Shown here piece by piece: positions 8,705 through 17,616 of a stretch of 64,000 nt of DNA (positions within the stretch are counted from its first letter, which is position 1; every line of letters starts with the position of its first letter). The notes beneath the pieces are model-generated. The model was not told the origin of the DNA. It was given only the letters and a program-made list of their open reading frames with translations, and made no database searches. The DNA comes from Mycobacteroides franklinii (GTDB lineage: Bacteria; Actinomycetota; Actinomycetes; Mycobacteriales; Mycobacteriaceae). Location of the stretch: positions 124,001-188,000 of the forward strand of contig NZ_MAFQ01000011.1 in NCBI RefSeq assembly GCF_002013895.1, in the 5' to 3' direction. The translations under genes and the position numbers were made by a program.

Positions 8705-8729
8705 GCTCTTCGCGCGAGCCGCTCATCGC
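8705..8729 (-). repeat. Dispersed GATGAGC/GCGCGAAGAG junction element, copy 1
   Basis: On the minus strand this spacer reads GATGAGCGGCTCGCGCG then AAGAGC. It lies 6 bp after the rpoZ stop and upstream of coaBC. Related copies lie at 13061-13151, 18119-18141, 25674-25695 and 35497-35514, always at a gene junction or gene start. Confidence 0.6.
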
Positions 8730-8734
8730 AGCTT

Positions 8735-9043
8735 CTACTCGCCTTCGGTGTGCTCGAGCAGGTCGCCGTGGATCTCGCGCAGCGCGATCGACAGCGGCTT
8801 CTCCTGCAGGCCAGGCTCGACCAGCGGTCCCACGTACTCAAGGATGCCGTCGCCCAGCTGGTTGTAGTAATCGTTGATCTGGCGGGCGCGCTTGGCTGCG
8901 TAGATCACCAGCGCGTACTTGCTCGATGCCCGGGCGAGTAGCTCGTCGATCGGCGGGTTGGTGATACCCAGCGGCGTGTCGAGAGCGGCGTCGTAGCTAT
9001 CGGTGCCCGGTTCGACGATGACGTCGGTCTGGGAGGTGCTCAC
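8735..9043 (-). CDS. rpoZ: RNA polymerase omega subunit
   Basis: A 102-residue omega subunit that supports assembly of the beta' subunit. The body DTPLGITNPPIDELL, SSKYALVIYAAKRARQIN, PLVEPGLQEKPLSIAL and the end DLLEHTEGE are nearly identical in recalled mycobacterial RpoZ. I chose the GTG at 9043 (VSTSQTDVIV) because AGGAG lies 8 nt upstream and the homologous region begins there. An upstream in-frame start at 9100 would add 19 unconserved residues. The gmk-rpoZ-coaBC order is typical of mycobacteria. Confidence 0.95.
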   Translation of the reverse strand: MSTSQTDVIVEPGTDSYDAALDTPLGITNPPIDELLARASSKYALVIYAAKRARQINDYYNQLGDGILEYVGPLVEPGLQEKPLSIALREIHGDLLEHTEGE

Positions 9044-9124
9044 TAAGAAATCTCCTGGATAGGTAGATGGCGCTGAATATGGCTGGCGCGGTATTGGCAC
9101 TGCGTGTTCGTACTGCGCTGCCGA

Positions 9125-9694
9125 TTAACGTCCGACCAATAACGATACCAACTGTGCGCTGGCATTTTCCAACTGGTCATTGACGACGACGACATCAAAG
9201 TCGCTTTGAGCCGCCATCTCGACCTCGGCGGTTTCCAATCGCCGAGCGATCACGTCCTCCGATTCGGTGCCCCTACCGGTGAGCCGCTGTACCAGCGCCT
9301 CCCAGCTCGGCGGAGCCAGGAAGACCGTCAGGGCCTGTGGAAGTGCGGCCTTAATGGCGCGCGCACCGGCCAGGTCGACCTCGATGAGGGTCGGGCGACC
9401 GGCCTCCATCGCCGCACGAACAGGTGCGGCGGGCGTTCCCGAACGCTGCAGACCGCGGTGGATATCGGCCCATTCCAGCAGCGCACCGGTATCGATCAGC
9501 CGCTGGAACTCCTGGGCCGTGACGAAGTGATAGTCCACACCGTCGACCTCACCTGGTCTAGGGGCCCTGGTGGTGGCCGAGACGCTGAAGAACAGGCCGT
9601 CAACGTCATCACGTAGCCGGCGTACAACGGTGGATTTACCGACGGCGGAGGGGCCGGATAGGACTACTACCCGGCCCCTCGTCGAAGCTGTCAT
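9125..9694 (-). CDS. gmk: Guanylate kinase
   Basis: Phosphorylates GMP to GDP with ATP. Visible features are the P-loop GPSAVGKST, the GMP-binding SATTRAPRPGEVDGVDYHF and IEVDLAGARAIK, and the lid GRGTESEDVIARRL. I chose ATG at 9694 (189 residues, MTASTRGRVVVL), 10 bp after the mihF stop, which fits translational coupling. No clear Shine-Dalgarno precedes it. An in-frame start at 9751 inside mihF would add 19 residues with no similarity to known guanylate kinases. Confidence 0.94.
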   Translation of the reverse strand: MTASTRGRVVVLSGPSAVGKSTVVRRLRDDVDGLFFSVSATTRAPRPGEVDGVDYHFVTAQEFQRLIDTGALLEWADIHRGLQRSGTPAAPVRAAMEAGRPTLIEVDLAGARAIKAALPQALTVFLAPPSWEALVQRLTGRGTESEDVIARRLETAEVEMAAQSDFDVVVVNDQLENASAQLVSLLVGR

Positions 9695-9704
9695 CTGGAG
9701 AAGA

Positions 9705-10022
9705 TCAGGAGAAGTCGAACCGCTCCAGCAGCGCCTTGCGCTGACGGTCACCCAGGCCCCGCAGACGGCGGGTCGGAGCGATCTCCAGCTCGGTCATGAT
9801 CTCCTGCGCCTTGACCTTGCCGACCTTGGGCAGGGCTTCCAGCAGTGCGGAAACCTTCATCTTGCCCAGGACCTCGTCGGTCTCGGCGTCCTTGAGCACC
9901 TGCTTGAGATTGGTGCCGCCTTTCTTGAGCTTCTCCTTGAGCTCGGCCCGGGCGCGTCGGGCGGCAGCCGCCTTCGCCAACGCGGCGGCGCGCTGCTCGT
10001 CAGTCAACTGTGGAAGGGCCAC
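9705..10022 (-). CDS. mihF: Mycobacterial integration host factor
   Basis: A 105-residue basic nucleoid-associated protein. The N-terminal helix (ALPQLTDEQRAAALAKAAAAR) is followed by a helix-two-turn-helix region with LLEALPKVGKVKAQEIM and a C-terminal GLGDRQRKALLERF. It bends DNA and is the host factor for mycobacteriophage integrases; it also shapes the nucleoid. The GTG start has GGAGG 6 nt upstream. The long 5' region is described separately. The order mihF-gmk-rpoZ-coaBC-metK is one transcription direction and probably one operon for the first genes. Confidence 0.96.
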   Translation of the reverse strand: MALPQLTDEQRAAALAKAAAARRARAELKEKLKKGGTNLKQVLKDAETDEVLGKMKVSALLEALPKVGKVKAQEIMTELEIAPTRRLRGLGDRQRKALLERFDFS

Positions 10023-10425
10023 GATTCCTCCGTCTCATACGAAACTCGTCGGTTTTTCTATACGGCTGGAAAACAACCAGCCAGCGACAGCGACCGTACC
10101 CACGCCAACCGACATATGTGAACCCCACCCCCCTCTTCTCGGTGAAAATCGCCTGCTAGAGGGGCCGCGAGCGATCCCGCCGAGCAACCATCGCATCCGC
10201 GCGTTCCCACCCGGCATTTGCGCAGGTCGCAATTGAATAATGCTGTTGCACAATGTATTTCATTCAGAGTTGACAACACCACCGATTCCTGTGCCGGAAC
10301 CGGAGACAAGCAAACCGTGATTGCCGTGAGGGCAAACTGAAAATCTTGTGTGAATCTCGTGTTGCGCGTGTCGCGACCCGTCAACGTTCAGTTGAAGAGG
10401 CGCAGGTGAGGGCACCGCAGACCGG
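10023..10425. other. 400-bp divergent regulatory region mihF / acyltransferase
   Basis: No coding sequence is supported here. It contains the mihF 5' leader with a GGCTGG-aaaacaa-CCAGCC hairpin (10064-10082) about 40 nt before the mihF start. An AT-rich stretch at 10225-10275 includes TTGTCA and CATTAT boxes on the minus strand. On the plus-strand side a small TTGCC/GGCAA hairpin lies at 10321-10335. The promoter boxes are plausible but not certain. In M. tuberculosis PE/PPE genes lie near this place; none is here. Confidence 0.4.
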
Positions 10426-11811
10426 GTGCCCGTGAAGTTGCTTAGCAAGGCGCACCAGTTGCTGGGTAGGGTGCGAAATATGGGTGACCTGCTGCGCCCA
10501 TCACGTGATCGTGATCGGGTATTGGACGCCGTGAGGCTCGTGTCGCTGGCCACCGTGGTGGCCTACCACGTCCTCGCGGGTAGCCCCACCCTCGTCAAGG
10601 GCAAACCGGCGATGGCATCCAACTACAACGTGCATTGGCTGTTCTGGCTGATCCCGCTCATGCCGCTGTTCTTCTTCGCGGGTGCAGCGGCAAATCTTCA
10701 TTCCTGGGAGTCCGGCAGATCCTGGGGACAGTTCCTGATGGGCCGCGCGACGCGGCTCTTTCGCCCCGTGTTCTATTTCCTGGCGTTCGTCGCGCTGGTG
10801 ACCACCTTGCTGCGCATCACCATGGGCAACTCCCCTCAGCTCCTGTACCTCGAGATGCGGCATATCGAACTGCTCTGGTACGTGGGGGCATATCTGCTGA
10901 CATTGGCGTTCCTGCCGCGGCTGGCGCGCATCCGTACCGCGGGCCAACTCGGCTGGTTCGTTGCGGCAATGTGCCTGTTCACCGCCCTGATCGACACCGT
11001 CAGCCTCATCACCGACACCTGGGTGACGACCGGCTGGACCAACATGATCTTCATGTGGCTCATCCCCGCCGCGCTGGGCATCGCCTATCAGCGCAGGCTT
11101 GTCCCCCGCCGGGTTGCGTTGGCGTACGCAGCCGCCGCTCTGGCCGCCACCGCGGCGCTGGCCACCCTCGGGCCGTATCCGTCGGGGCTGATCGCCAACA
11201 TGCCGCCAACCTTGCTGCTGGCCACCAGCGCGATCGTGGAATGCCTGGCGGTGATCGTGTTCGCGCCGGCCATCAATCGCTGGGCACAGGGCGCCAGGAC
11301 CTGGCGGTTCCTCGAGCTGTGCAATAGCGGCAGCATGACGATCTACCTATGGCACTGGGTGGTCACGTTCCTGCTGTCCTACGGGATTTACCTGGCCTTT
11401 CGCATCGGTCTGGTGGGCCAGCATGATGTTTGGTACTGGCCGGGAAACATGCTGCGACTGACCATCGTGTGCGCCATCGTGGCCGTCTTCTTCGTGCCGC
11501 TGCGAGCCACCGAACGCCGGCCGCTGCCGTGGTGGGACCGCCCTGTGCCACCGATGAAGGGCGGGCGCGATATCGCGGTCGGCGCACTGGTGCTGATCGG
11601 CGCGGTGCTGACACTGATCTACACCCGGATCTACGTCATCGATCCGCACTGGGGCGGATTCACCCCAATCGGAAGATGGATCGTTGTGGCCTCGCTCGTA
11701 CCCTTGGCCGCCGCCCGATTCCTGTGTCGAAAACCGTTGTCCGGCAAGGCCAATAGTCGACCACCGGATCATTCCGCAGGCGTGGCGACTAAGCAGGCGG
11801 TGCCGGGATAG
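10426..11811 (+). CDS. Acyltransferase-3 family integral membrane protein
   Basis: Up to 461 residues with about ten to eleven hydrophobic helices. The N-terminal RDRVLDAVRLVSLATVVAYHVLAG fits the acyltransferase-3 family, whose conserved first-helix block R-x-x-D-x-x-R and histidine are present (DAVRLVSL, AYHVL). Family members O-acetylate or O-acylate cell-surface sugars, lipids or antibiotics. A cell-envelope glycolipid or polysaccharide is likely here but not shown. GTG at 10426 is the longest start; ATG at 10480 (MGDLLRPSRDRDR, 443 residues, GGTAGGG upstream) is equally good. It stands alone between mihF and a pseudogene. Confidence 0.75.
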   Translation: MPVKLLSKAHQLLGRVRNMGDLLRPSRDRDRVLDAVRLVSLATVVAYHVLAGSPTLVKGKPAMASNYNVHWLFWLIPLMPLFFFAGAAANLHSWESGRSWGQFLMGRATRLFRPVFYFLAFVALVTTLLRITMGNSPQLLYLEMRHIELLWYVGAYLLTLAFLPRLARIRTAGQLGWFVAAMCLFTALIDTVSLITDTWVTTGWTNMIFMWLIPAALGIAYQRRLVPRRVALAYAAAALAATAALATLGPYPSGLIANMPPTLLLATSAIVECLAVIVFAPAINRWAQGARTWRFLELCNSGSMTIYLWHWVVTFLLSYGIYLAFRIGLVGQHDVWYWPGNMLRLTIVCAIVAVFFVPLRATERRPLPWWDRPVPPMKGGRDIAVGALVLIGAVLTLIYTRIYVIDPHWGGFTPIGRWIVVASLVPLAAARFLCRKPLSGKANSRPPDHSAGVATKQAVPG

Positions 11812-11833
11812 GCGGCTTGGGTTGGATCGGCGG

Positions 11834-12132
11834 CTAGTAGGGGTATGTCCAGGTCCCGTTCTGCGCGTCTCCGTCCGGAGCGGTGAGCGACCAGGTCATG
11901 GTGTAGACCCCAGACGGCAGTATTGCGCTCGAAAGCCCTATGCCGACAACCGCATCGGTGGCTTGAGTGCTTCCCGTTGAATACGTCTTGCCGTCCGGGC
12001 CCGCGACGCTCACGGTGGGCTTGGTGGGCGCCTCGCTGAGATCATCTTCACCTCGGTGGGCGCGCTGGTGACCGTGGATCCTTGCGTCGGGGTCGTCGAC
12101 ACCACCGTCACGTGTGCCGATGCGGTCGGCAC
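11834..12132 (-). pseudogene. CopC/YobA-like copper-binding domain relic, frameshifted and 5'-truncated
   Basis: Two frames together spell one CopC-type beta-barrel domain. From 12132 leftward one frame reads VPTASAHVTVVSTTPTQGS then TVTSAPTEVKMI. After about position 12039 the next frame continues SEAPTKPTVSVAGPDGK to LTAPDGDAQNGTWTYPY and stop. The break is at ATGATC-T-CAGCGAG, where a missing T would restore IFSEAP, the usual CopC sequence. No signal peptide is encoded upstream, although CopC proteins are exported. So this is probably a dead gene rather than a small protein. Sequencing error could explain the frameshift but not the missing signal peptide. Confidence 0.65.
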
Positions 12133-12236
12133 CCACACTCCCCATTTTCTGCCGGCCAGGTGCCGTGTCTCTGCAGCATTATGAGCGCACAGACCTGCGC
12201 GCGCAGCACGAGAATCGGCGACCGACCCAGGGCCGC

Positions 12237-13151
12237 TCAGTCGAGCAGGTAAGCGACGCTGTCGCGCAAGCGATCAACCTCGGCACGCAGCGCCGCGACA
12301 TCCGGTCCGGCGCGCAGCACCTCCCGCGAGACCGCGGGCAGCAACAGCGGTCCCGGGGCACCGCCCAGGCCACGCAGATCCTCGGGCTTGCCGCCCTGAG
12401 CGCCCAGCCCCGGAACAAGTACGGGGCCGCCGATCGACGACAGATCCGGCGGATCGGTGACGGTGACCCCGACCACCACACCCACAGAGCCCGGCCCCTC
12501 CTCCTCGGCGTTCAGCGCGGCCACCTGGTCCACCATCGCCTGCGCGACGGTCAGCTCCCCGGTGCGTGCCCGCTGCACCGGGGGCGCCTCCGGATTGGAG
12601 GTCGCGGCAAGGACGAAGACGCCGCGATCACGTTCACGCGCCAGGTCCAGCAGCGGAGACAACGATCCGAAGCCCAGATACGGCGAGGCCGTGACCGCAT
12701 CGGAGCTCAACGGTGAATCGCCCACCCAAGCCTGCGCATACGCCGCCATCGTCGATCCGATGTCCCCACGCTTGGCATCGGCGAGCACCAGCACGCCCGC
12801 CTCGCGCAATCCCGCGATGGCCCGCTCCAGGACCGAATACCCGGCGGCGCCGTAGGTTTCAAAGAAAGCCACCTGCGGTTTGACGATCGCGACATCCGCG
12901 AAGGCCTCCACGCAAATATCACTGAATCTGGCCAGGCCGGCGGCATCGGCATCGAATCCCCAGGAGCGCAACAGCTCCGGATGCGGATCAATGCCCACAC
13001 ACAGCGGACCGCGGGATGCGGTGGCCGCCTGCAACCGCGCCCCGAATGTCACCGCAGTTCGACGCTCTTCACCCAAGGGGCTCATCGCCACCGCACGCTC
13101 TTCGCCCAAGGGGCTCATCGCCACCGCACGCTCTTCACCCAAGGGGCTCAT
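12237..13151 (-). CDS. pyrF: Orotidine 5'-phosphate decarboxylase
   Basis: Last step of UMP synthesis. It is the actinobacterial (type 2) enzyme: GPLCVGIDPHPELL, VKPQVAFFETYGAAG, the catalytic LADAKRGDIGSTMAAYA and PVLVPGLGAQGG are present. The conserved protein starts at VTFGARLQ (GTG at 13052, 272 residues). In front lie three in-frame ATGs at 13085, 13118 and 13151 made by a tandem 33-bp repeat. The 13151 ATG overlaps the carB stop as ATGA, so I annotate from there (304 residues), but any of the four could be used and the extra N-terminus is probably dispensable. Confidence 0.92.
   Translation of the reverse strand: MSPLGEERAVAMSPLGEERAVAMSPLGEERRTAVTFGARLQAATASRGPLCVGIDPHPELLRSWGFDADAAGLARFSDICVEAFADVAIVKPQVAFFETYGAAGYSVLERAIAGLREAGVLVLADAKRGDIGSTMAAYAQAWVGDSPLSSDAVTASPYLGFGSLSPLLDLARERDRGVFVLAATSNPEAPPVQRARTGELTVAQAMVDQVAALNAEEEGPGSVGVVVGVTVTDPPDLSSIGGPVLVPGLGAQGGKPEDLRGLGGAPGPLLLPAVSREVLRAGPDVAALRAEVDRLRDSVAYLLD
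13061..13151 (-). repeat. Three tandem copies of the dispersed junction element
   Basis: Units of 33 bp begin at ATG 13151, 13118 and 13085. Each reads ATGAGCCCCTTGGGCGAAGA followed by GCGTGCGGTGGCG; the third is cut after about 25 bp and has one T for C. Each unit encodes MSPLGEERAVA in the pyrF frame and carries GAAGAG. The unit resembles the single copies elsewhere in the window (core GATGAGCC then GCGAAGAG). Confidence 0.9.
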
Positions 13152-16100
13152 CGCAAGCCCGCGTGCAGTTCCTGAAGTGAACGCACGCCGATATCGCCGC
13201 GGATACCTGCCTCGATACCCTGCACGGCAGCCGAAGCCCCCTGCACCGTGGTGATGCACGGGATGTTCATCGACACGGCGGCGGAACGGATCTCGTAGCC
13301 GTCGACACGTGGCCCGGAGTTGCCGTACGGGGTGTTGATGACCATCGCAACCTCGCCGGCCTTGATGACGTCAACCGCCGACTTCGCGGGCAGCGTCCCG
13401 CCCGGCTCCTGATAGTGCTTGCGCACCTCTTCGCACGGTATTCCGTTGCGGCGCAGCATCTCTGCCGTACCTTCGGTAGCCAGCACCTTGAATCCGAGGT
13501 CCGCGAGCCGCTTCACCGGGAACACCAGGGAGCGCTTGTCGCGGTTGGCCACCGAGACAAAGATGGTGCCCTCCTTGGGCAGCGAACCGTACGCGGCGGT
13601 CTGGCTCTTGGCGAACGCACTGCCGAAGTCGGCGTCGATGCCCATGACCTCGCCGGTCGACTTCATCTCCGGCCCGAGCAGGGAGTCCACTTGGCTGCCA
13701 TCGGCCTTGCGGAACCGGTGGAACGGCAGTACGGCCTCCTTGACCGCGACCGGCGCCCCGGGCGGCGAGGTGGCGCCGTCGCCCTCGGCGGGCAGCAGAC
13801 CCTCCTCACGCAGACCGGCGATGGTGGCGCCCAACATGATGCGGGAGCAGGCCTTGGCCAGCGGAACCGCCGTGGCCTTGGACACGAACGGCACCGTGCG
13901 GCTGGCGCGTGGGTTCGCCTCCAGGACGTAGAGCACATCGTCCTTGAGCGCGTACTGCACATTGAGCAGACCGACCACGCCGATACCGTGCGCGATGGCC
14001 TCGGTGGCCGTGCGCACCTTTTCGATATCGCTGCGCCCCAGCGTGACCGGCGGCAGCGCACACGCGGAGTCGCCGGAGTGAATACCGGCCTCCTCGATGT
14101 GTTCCATCACGCCGCCCAGGTAAACCTCGGTGCCGTCGCACAGCGCGTCGACGTCGATCTCGATGGCGTCTTCGAGGAAGCGATCAACCAACACCGGATG
14201 CTCGGGTGAAAGCTGGGTGGCGCGGGCAATGTAGCCGTGCAGGGTGTCCTCGTCGTAGACGATCTCCATGCCGCGTCCGCCCAACACGTAGGACGGGCGC
14301 ACCAGCACCGGGTAGCCGATGTCGGCGGCGATCTGCTTTGCCTGCTCGAAAGTCGTTGCGGTACCGAACCGTGGCGCCGGCAGCCCGGCCGACACCAGCA
14401 GGTCACCGAACACACCGCGATCCTCGGCACGGTCGATGGCCGCCGGGCTGGTGCCCACCACCGGTACTCCGGCGTCGGCCAGACGCTTGGCCAGCCCCAG
14501 CGGAGTCTGCCCACCGAGCTGCACGATCACGCCGACGACACCCGGTCCGCCGCGACCGGATTCGGATTCGGCGTGGTAGATCTCCAGCACGTCCTCGAAC
14601 GTCAGCGGTTCGAAGTAGAGGCGGTCGGCGGTGTCGTAGTCGGTGGACACCGTCTCCGGGTTGCAGTTGACCATGATGGTCTCGAATCCGGCCTCCGACA
14701 ATGTGGTTGCCGCATGTACGCAGCTGTAGTCGAATTCGATGCCCTGCCCGATGCGGTTGGGGCCCGAGCCGAGGATGAGCACCTTGGGACGCTCGGTCTG
14801 AGGGGCCACCTCAGAGTCCGCGGCCGGATCCAGCTCGTAACTGGAGTAGTGGTACGGCGTCTTGGCCTCGAATTCGGCGGCACAGGTGTCGACAGTCTTG
14901 TACACCGGGCGGATACCCATCCGGTGGCGCAACGATCGAACGCCGTTCTCCCCCGCCAACTCCGGCCGTAGCGCCGCGATCTGGCGATCGGAGAGCCCGT
15001 AGTGCTTGCCGCGGCGCAGTAACTCCTCGTCGAGGATCGGCGCATCACGCAGCTCGGTGCCCAAACGGTTGATCTGCGCTATCTCTTCGACGAACCACGG
15101 GTCGACACCCGTGATCTCGGCGACCTGCTCGACGGGAACACCGGCGGCCAGCGCGCGCTCGATGCCGTAGAGCCGGCCGTCACGCGGCACTCGCAGCTCC
15201 TGCAGGAACGCGTCCAGATCCTCCATGGGCCCGGCGTTATCGGTCCAGAAGCCCGCCGCGGTCGTCTCGAGGGAGCGCATGACCTTCCCGAGTGCCTCGG
15301 CGAAGTTGCGGCCCAGGGACATCGCCTCACCCACCGATTTCATGGTGGTGGTCAAGGTGGCGTCGGCACCGGGGAACTTCTCGAAGGCGAACCGGGGTGC
15401 CTTGACAACGACGTAGTCCAGGGTCGGCTCGAAACAGGCCGGGGTCTCCTTGGTGATGTCGTTGACGATCTCGTCGAGCGTGTACCCGATGGCCAACTTG
15501 GCCGCAATCTTGGCGATGGGGAAACCGGTTGCCTTGGAGGCCAAGGCACTTGAGCGCGACACACGCGGGTTCATCTCGATGACGATCAGGCGGCCGTCGC
15601 GCGGATTGATGGCGAACTGAATATTGCAGCCGCCGGTGTCCACACCGACCTCACGCAGGATCGCGATACCCAGATCGCGCATCTTCTGGTACTCGCGGTC
15701 GGTGAGCGTCATCGCGGGAGCGACCGTCACCGAATCGCCGGTGTGCACACCCATCGGGTCGACGTTCTCGATCGAGCACACCACCACCACGTTGTCGCGG
15801 CTGTCGCGCATCAGCTCGAGCTCGAATTCCTTCCACCCGTAGATGGATTCCTCGATCAGCACATTCGCCGACGGGGACGCTGAGAGTCCCTCGCCCGCCA
15901 TCCGCTCGACATCCTCGGGGGTGTAGGCCATGCCGGAGCCCAAGCCGCCCATGGTGAAGGACGGGCGCACCACGACCGGCAATCCGAGGTCGGCAACGGT
16001 ATCGCGGACCTCGTCCATGGTGAAACAGACGCGCGACTTCGCCGACTCGCCACCGACCTTCGCGACGATGTCCTTGAACTGCTGCCGGTCCTCGCCGCGC

Positions 16101-16486
16101 TGGATGGCCTCGAAGTTGGCGCCGATGAGCTCTACGTTGTACCGGTCCAGTGCACCGTTCTCGTAGAGCGCGACCGCGGTGTTCAACGCGGTCTGGCCGC
16201 CCAGCGTCGGCAGCAGGGCGTCGATCTTATTGCCCTTCTCCGCCTGTGCGGCAAGGACTTTCTCGACAAACTCGGCAGTGATGGGCTCGACATAGGTGTT
16301 GTCGGCGTACTCCGGATCGGTCATGATCGTTGCCGGGTTCGAGTTGACGAGGCTGACCTGCAACCCTTCGGAACGCAGCACCCGGCAGGCCTGCGTGCCC
16401 GAATAGTCGAACTCGCAGGCCTGACCGATCACGATGGGTCCGGAGCCGATGACCAGGATGTGGTTGAGGTCTGTGCGACGTGGCAT
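13148..16486 (-). CDS. carB: Carbamoyl-phosphate synthase large subunit
   Basis: A 1112-residue enzyme with two ATP-grasp halves and a C-terminal MGS-like regulatory domain. The first half starts HILVIGSGPIVIGQACEFDYSG, with VRPSFTMGGLGSGMA and EMNPRVSRSSALASKATG. The second half starts VLILGSGPNRIGQGIEFDYSC, with VRPSYVLGGRGMEIVYD and EANPRASRTVPFVSKATA. The C-terminal domain (LADLGFKVLATEGTAEMLRRNG) is the allosteric domain, controlled by UMP in many bacteria. It makes carbamoyl phosphate with CarA for pyrimidine and arginine synthesis. Its start overlaps the carA stop by one base (TGATG), and its stop overlaps an upstream-most pyrF ATG (ATGA). Confidence 0.98.
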   Translation of the reverse strand: MPRRTDLNHILVIGSGPIVIGQACEFDYSGTQACRVLRSEGLQVSLVNSNPATIMTDPEYADNTYVEPITAEFVEKVLAAQAEKGNKIDALLPTLGGQTALNTAVALYENGALDRYNVELIGANFEAIQRGEDRQQFKDIVAKVGGESAKSRVCFTMDEVRDTVADLGLPVVVRPSFTMGGLGSGMAYTPEDVERMAGEGLSASPSANVLIEESIYGWKEFELELMRDSRDNVVVVCSIENVDPMGVHTGDSVTVAPAMTLTDREYQKMRDLGIAILREVGVDTGGCNIQFAINPRDGRLIVIEMNPRVSRSSALASKATGFPIAKIAAKLAIGYTLDEIVNDITKETPACFEPTLDYVVVKAPRFAFEKFPGADATLTTTMKSVGEAMSLGRNFAEALGKVMRSLETTAAGFWTDNAGPMEDLDAFLQELRVPRDGRLYGIERALAAGVPVEQVAEITGVDPWFVEEIAQINRLGTELRDAPILDEELLRRGKHYGLSDRQIAALRPELAGENGVRSLRHRMGIRPVYKTVDTCAAEFEAKTPYHYSSYELDPAADSEVAPQTERPKVLILGSGPNRIGQGIEFDYSCVHAATTLSEAGFETIMVNCNPETVSTDYDTADRLYFEPLTFEDVLEIYHAESESGRGGPGVVGVIVQLGGQTPLGLAKRLADAGVPVVGTSPAAIDRAEDRGVFGDLLVSAGLPAPRFGTATTFEQAKQIAADIGYPVLVRPSYVLGGRGMEIVYDEDTLHGYIARATQLSPEHPVLVDRFLEDAIEIDVDALCDGTEVYLGGVMEHIEEAGIHSGDSACALPPVTLGRSDIEKVRTATEAIAHGIGVVGLLNVQYALKDDVLYVLEANPRASRTVPFVSKATAVPLAKACSRIMLGATIAGLREEGLLPAEGDGATSPPGAPVAVKEAVLPFHRFRKADGSQVDSLLGPEMKSTGEVMGIDADFGSAFAKSQTAAYGSLPKEGTIFVSVANRDKRSLVFPVKRLADLGFKVLATEGTAEMLRRNGIPCEEVRKHYQEPGGTLPAKSAVDVIKAGEVAMVINTPYGNSGPRVDGYEIRSAAVSMNIPCITTVQGASAAVQGIEAGIRGDIGVRSLQELHAGLR

Positions 16487-17616
16487 CAGCGGTTACCCCG
16501 ATTCTCAAGTGCCGTGACGAACTGGTCAAAGAGGTACTCGGCGTCATGAGGTCCCGCCGCCGCCTCCGGGTGGTACTGCACCGAGAAAGCCGATCCGTCC
16601 AACAGCCGGATCCCTTCCACCGTGCCATCGTTGGCGCAGGTGTGGCTGACCTCGGCGCGCCCGAACGGCGTATCGAACTGCTCACCCGCCTCACCTTCGA
16701 GGGCAAAGCCGTGGTTCTGCGCGGTGATCGCGACCCGGCCCGTCGCGTGATCGATGACCGGGATGTTGATGCCGCGATGCCCGAAGGTCATCTTGTAGGT
16801 GGACCTGCCCAGTGCCCGGCCCAGCAGCTGATTGCCGAAGCAGATACCGAACAGCGGGATCTGCTGTTGCAGCACCGCCTGTGTCACCGCCACCACATGG
16901 TCCGCGGTGGCCGGGTCACCCGGCCCGTTGGACAGGAACACCCCGTCGGGCGCGAGTGCGAGCAGCTCGTCCGGGCTGATGGACGAGGGCACTACCTGTA
17001 CGCGGACACCGCGTCGGGTGAAGTTGCGGGGGGTGTTGGTCTTGATCCCCAGGTCCAGCGCGGCCACGGTGAACCGGTGCGCGCCATCGGGTTCCACGAT
17101 GTAGGTGTCGTCGGTACTCACCTCCCCCGCCAGGTCCGCACCCAGCATCGAGGGCTGGCCGTTGACGCGCGACAGCAGGAAGTCGGTGGGCGCGTCGGCG
17201 ACGGTACCGCTGAAGATGCCGGCCTTCATCGACCCCCGGGTGCGTAGGTGCCGGACCACGGCGCGGGTGTCGATGCCTGCGATGCCGACGATGTGCTGTC
17301 CCTTGAGGGCGTCGTCCAGGGACCCGTTGGCGCGCCAGTTCGAGACCCGATTCGAGGGGTCACGCACCGCGTAACCGGCCACCCAGATCTTGCCGCCGCG
17401 GCTCTCGTCATCCTCGTCGTTCCACCCGGTGTTGCCGATCTGCGGGGCTGTCGCCACCACGATCTGCCGGTGGTAACTCGGGTCGGTCAGGGTTTCTTGG
17501 TACCCCGACATGGCCGTGCAGAACACCGCCTCACCGAGGGTTTCACCCACCGCGCCGAACGGCTTACCGGTGAATACCCGCCCGTCTTCGAGAACGAGCA
17601 CCGCCTTGTCACTCAT
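16486..17616 (-). CDS. carA: Carbamoyl-phosphate synthase small (glutaminase) subunit
   Basis: 376 residues. The N-terminal CarA domain (LEDGRVFTGKPFGAVGETLGE, FCTAMSGYQETLTDPSY) is followed by a class-I glutamine amidotransferase domain. The nucleophile cysteine is in FGICFGNQLLG and the histidine is in VQYHPEAAAGPHD. It supplies ammonia to CarB through a tunnel. I chose ATG at 17616, which forms an ATGA overlap with the preceding membrane-protein gene. An ATG 15 bp upstream is possible but would have a Shine-Dalgarno only 1 nt away. Confidence 0.97.
   Translation of the reverse strand: MSDKAVLVLEDGRVFTGKPFGAVGETLGEAVFCTAMSGYQETLTDPSYHRQIVVATAPQIGNTGWNDEDDESRGGKIWVAGYAVRDPSNRVSNWRANGSLDDALKGQHIVGIAGIDTRAVVRHLRTRGSMKAGIFSGTVADAPTDFLLSRVNGQPSMLGADLAGEVSTDDTYIVEPDGAHRFTVAALDLGIKTNTPRNFTRRGVRVQVVPSSISPDELLALAPDGVFLSNGPGDPATADHVVAVTQAVLQQQIPLFGICFGNQLLGRALGRSTYKMTFGHRGINIPVIDHATGRVAITAQNHGFALEGEAGEQFDTPFGRAEVSHTCANDGTVEGIRLLDGSAFSVQYHPEAAAGPHDAEYLFDQFVTALENRGNR

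Noticed and set aside
13061..13151. CRISPR-like array
   Set aside because: The repeats are directly adjacent with no spacers and are translated.
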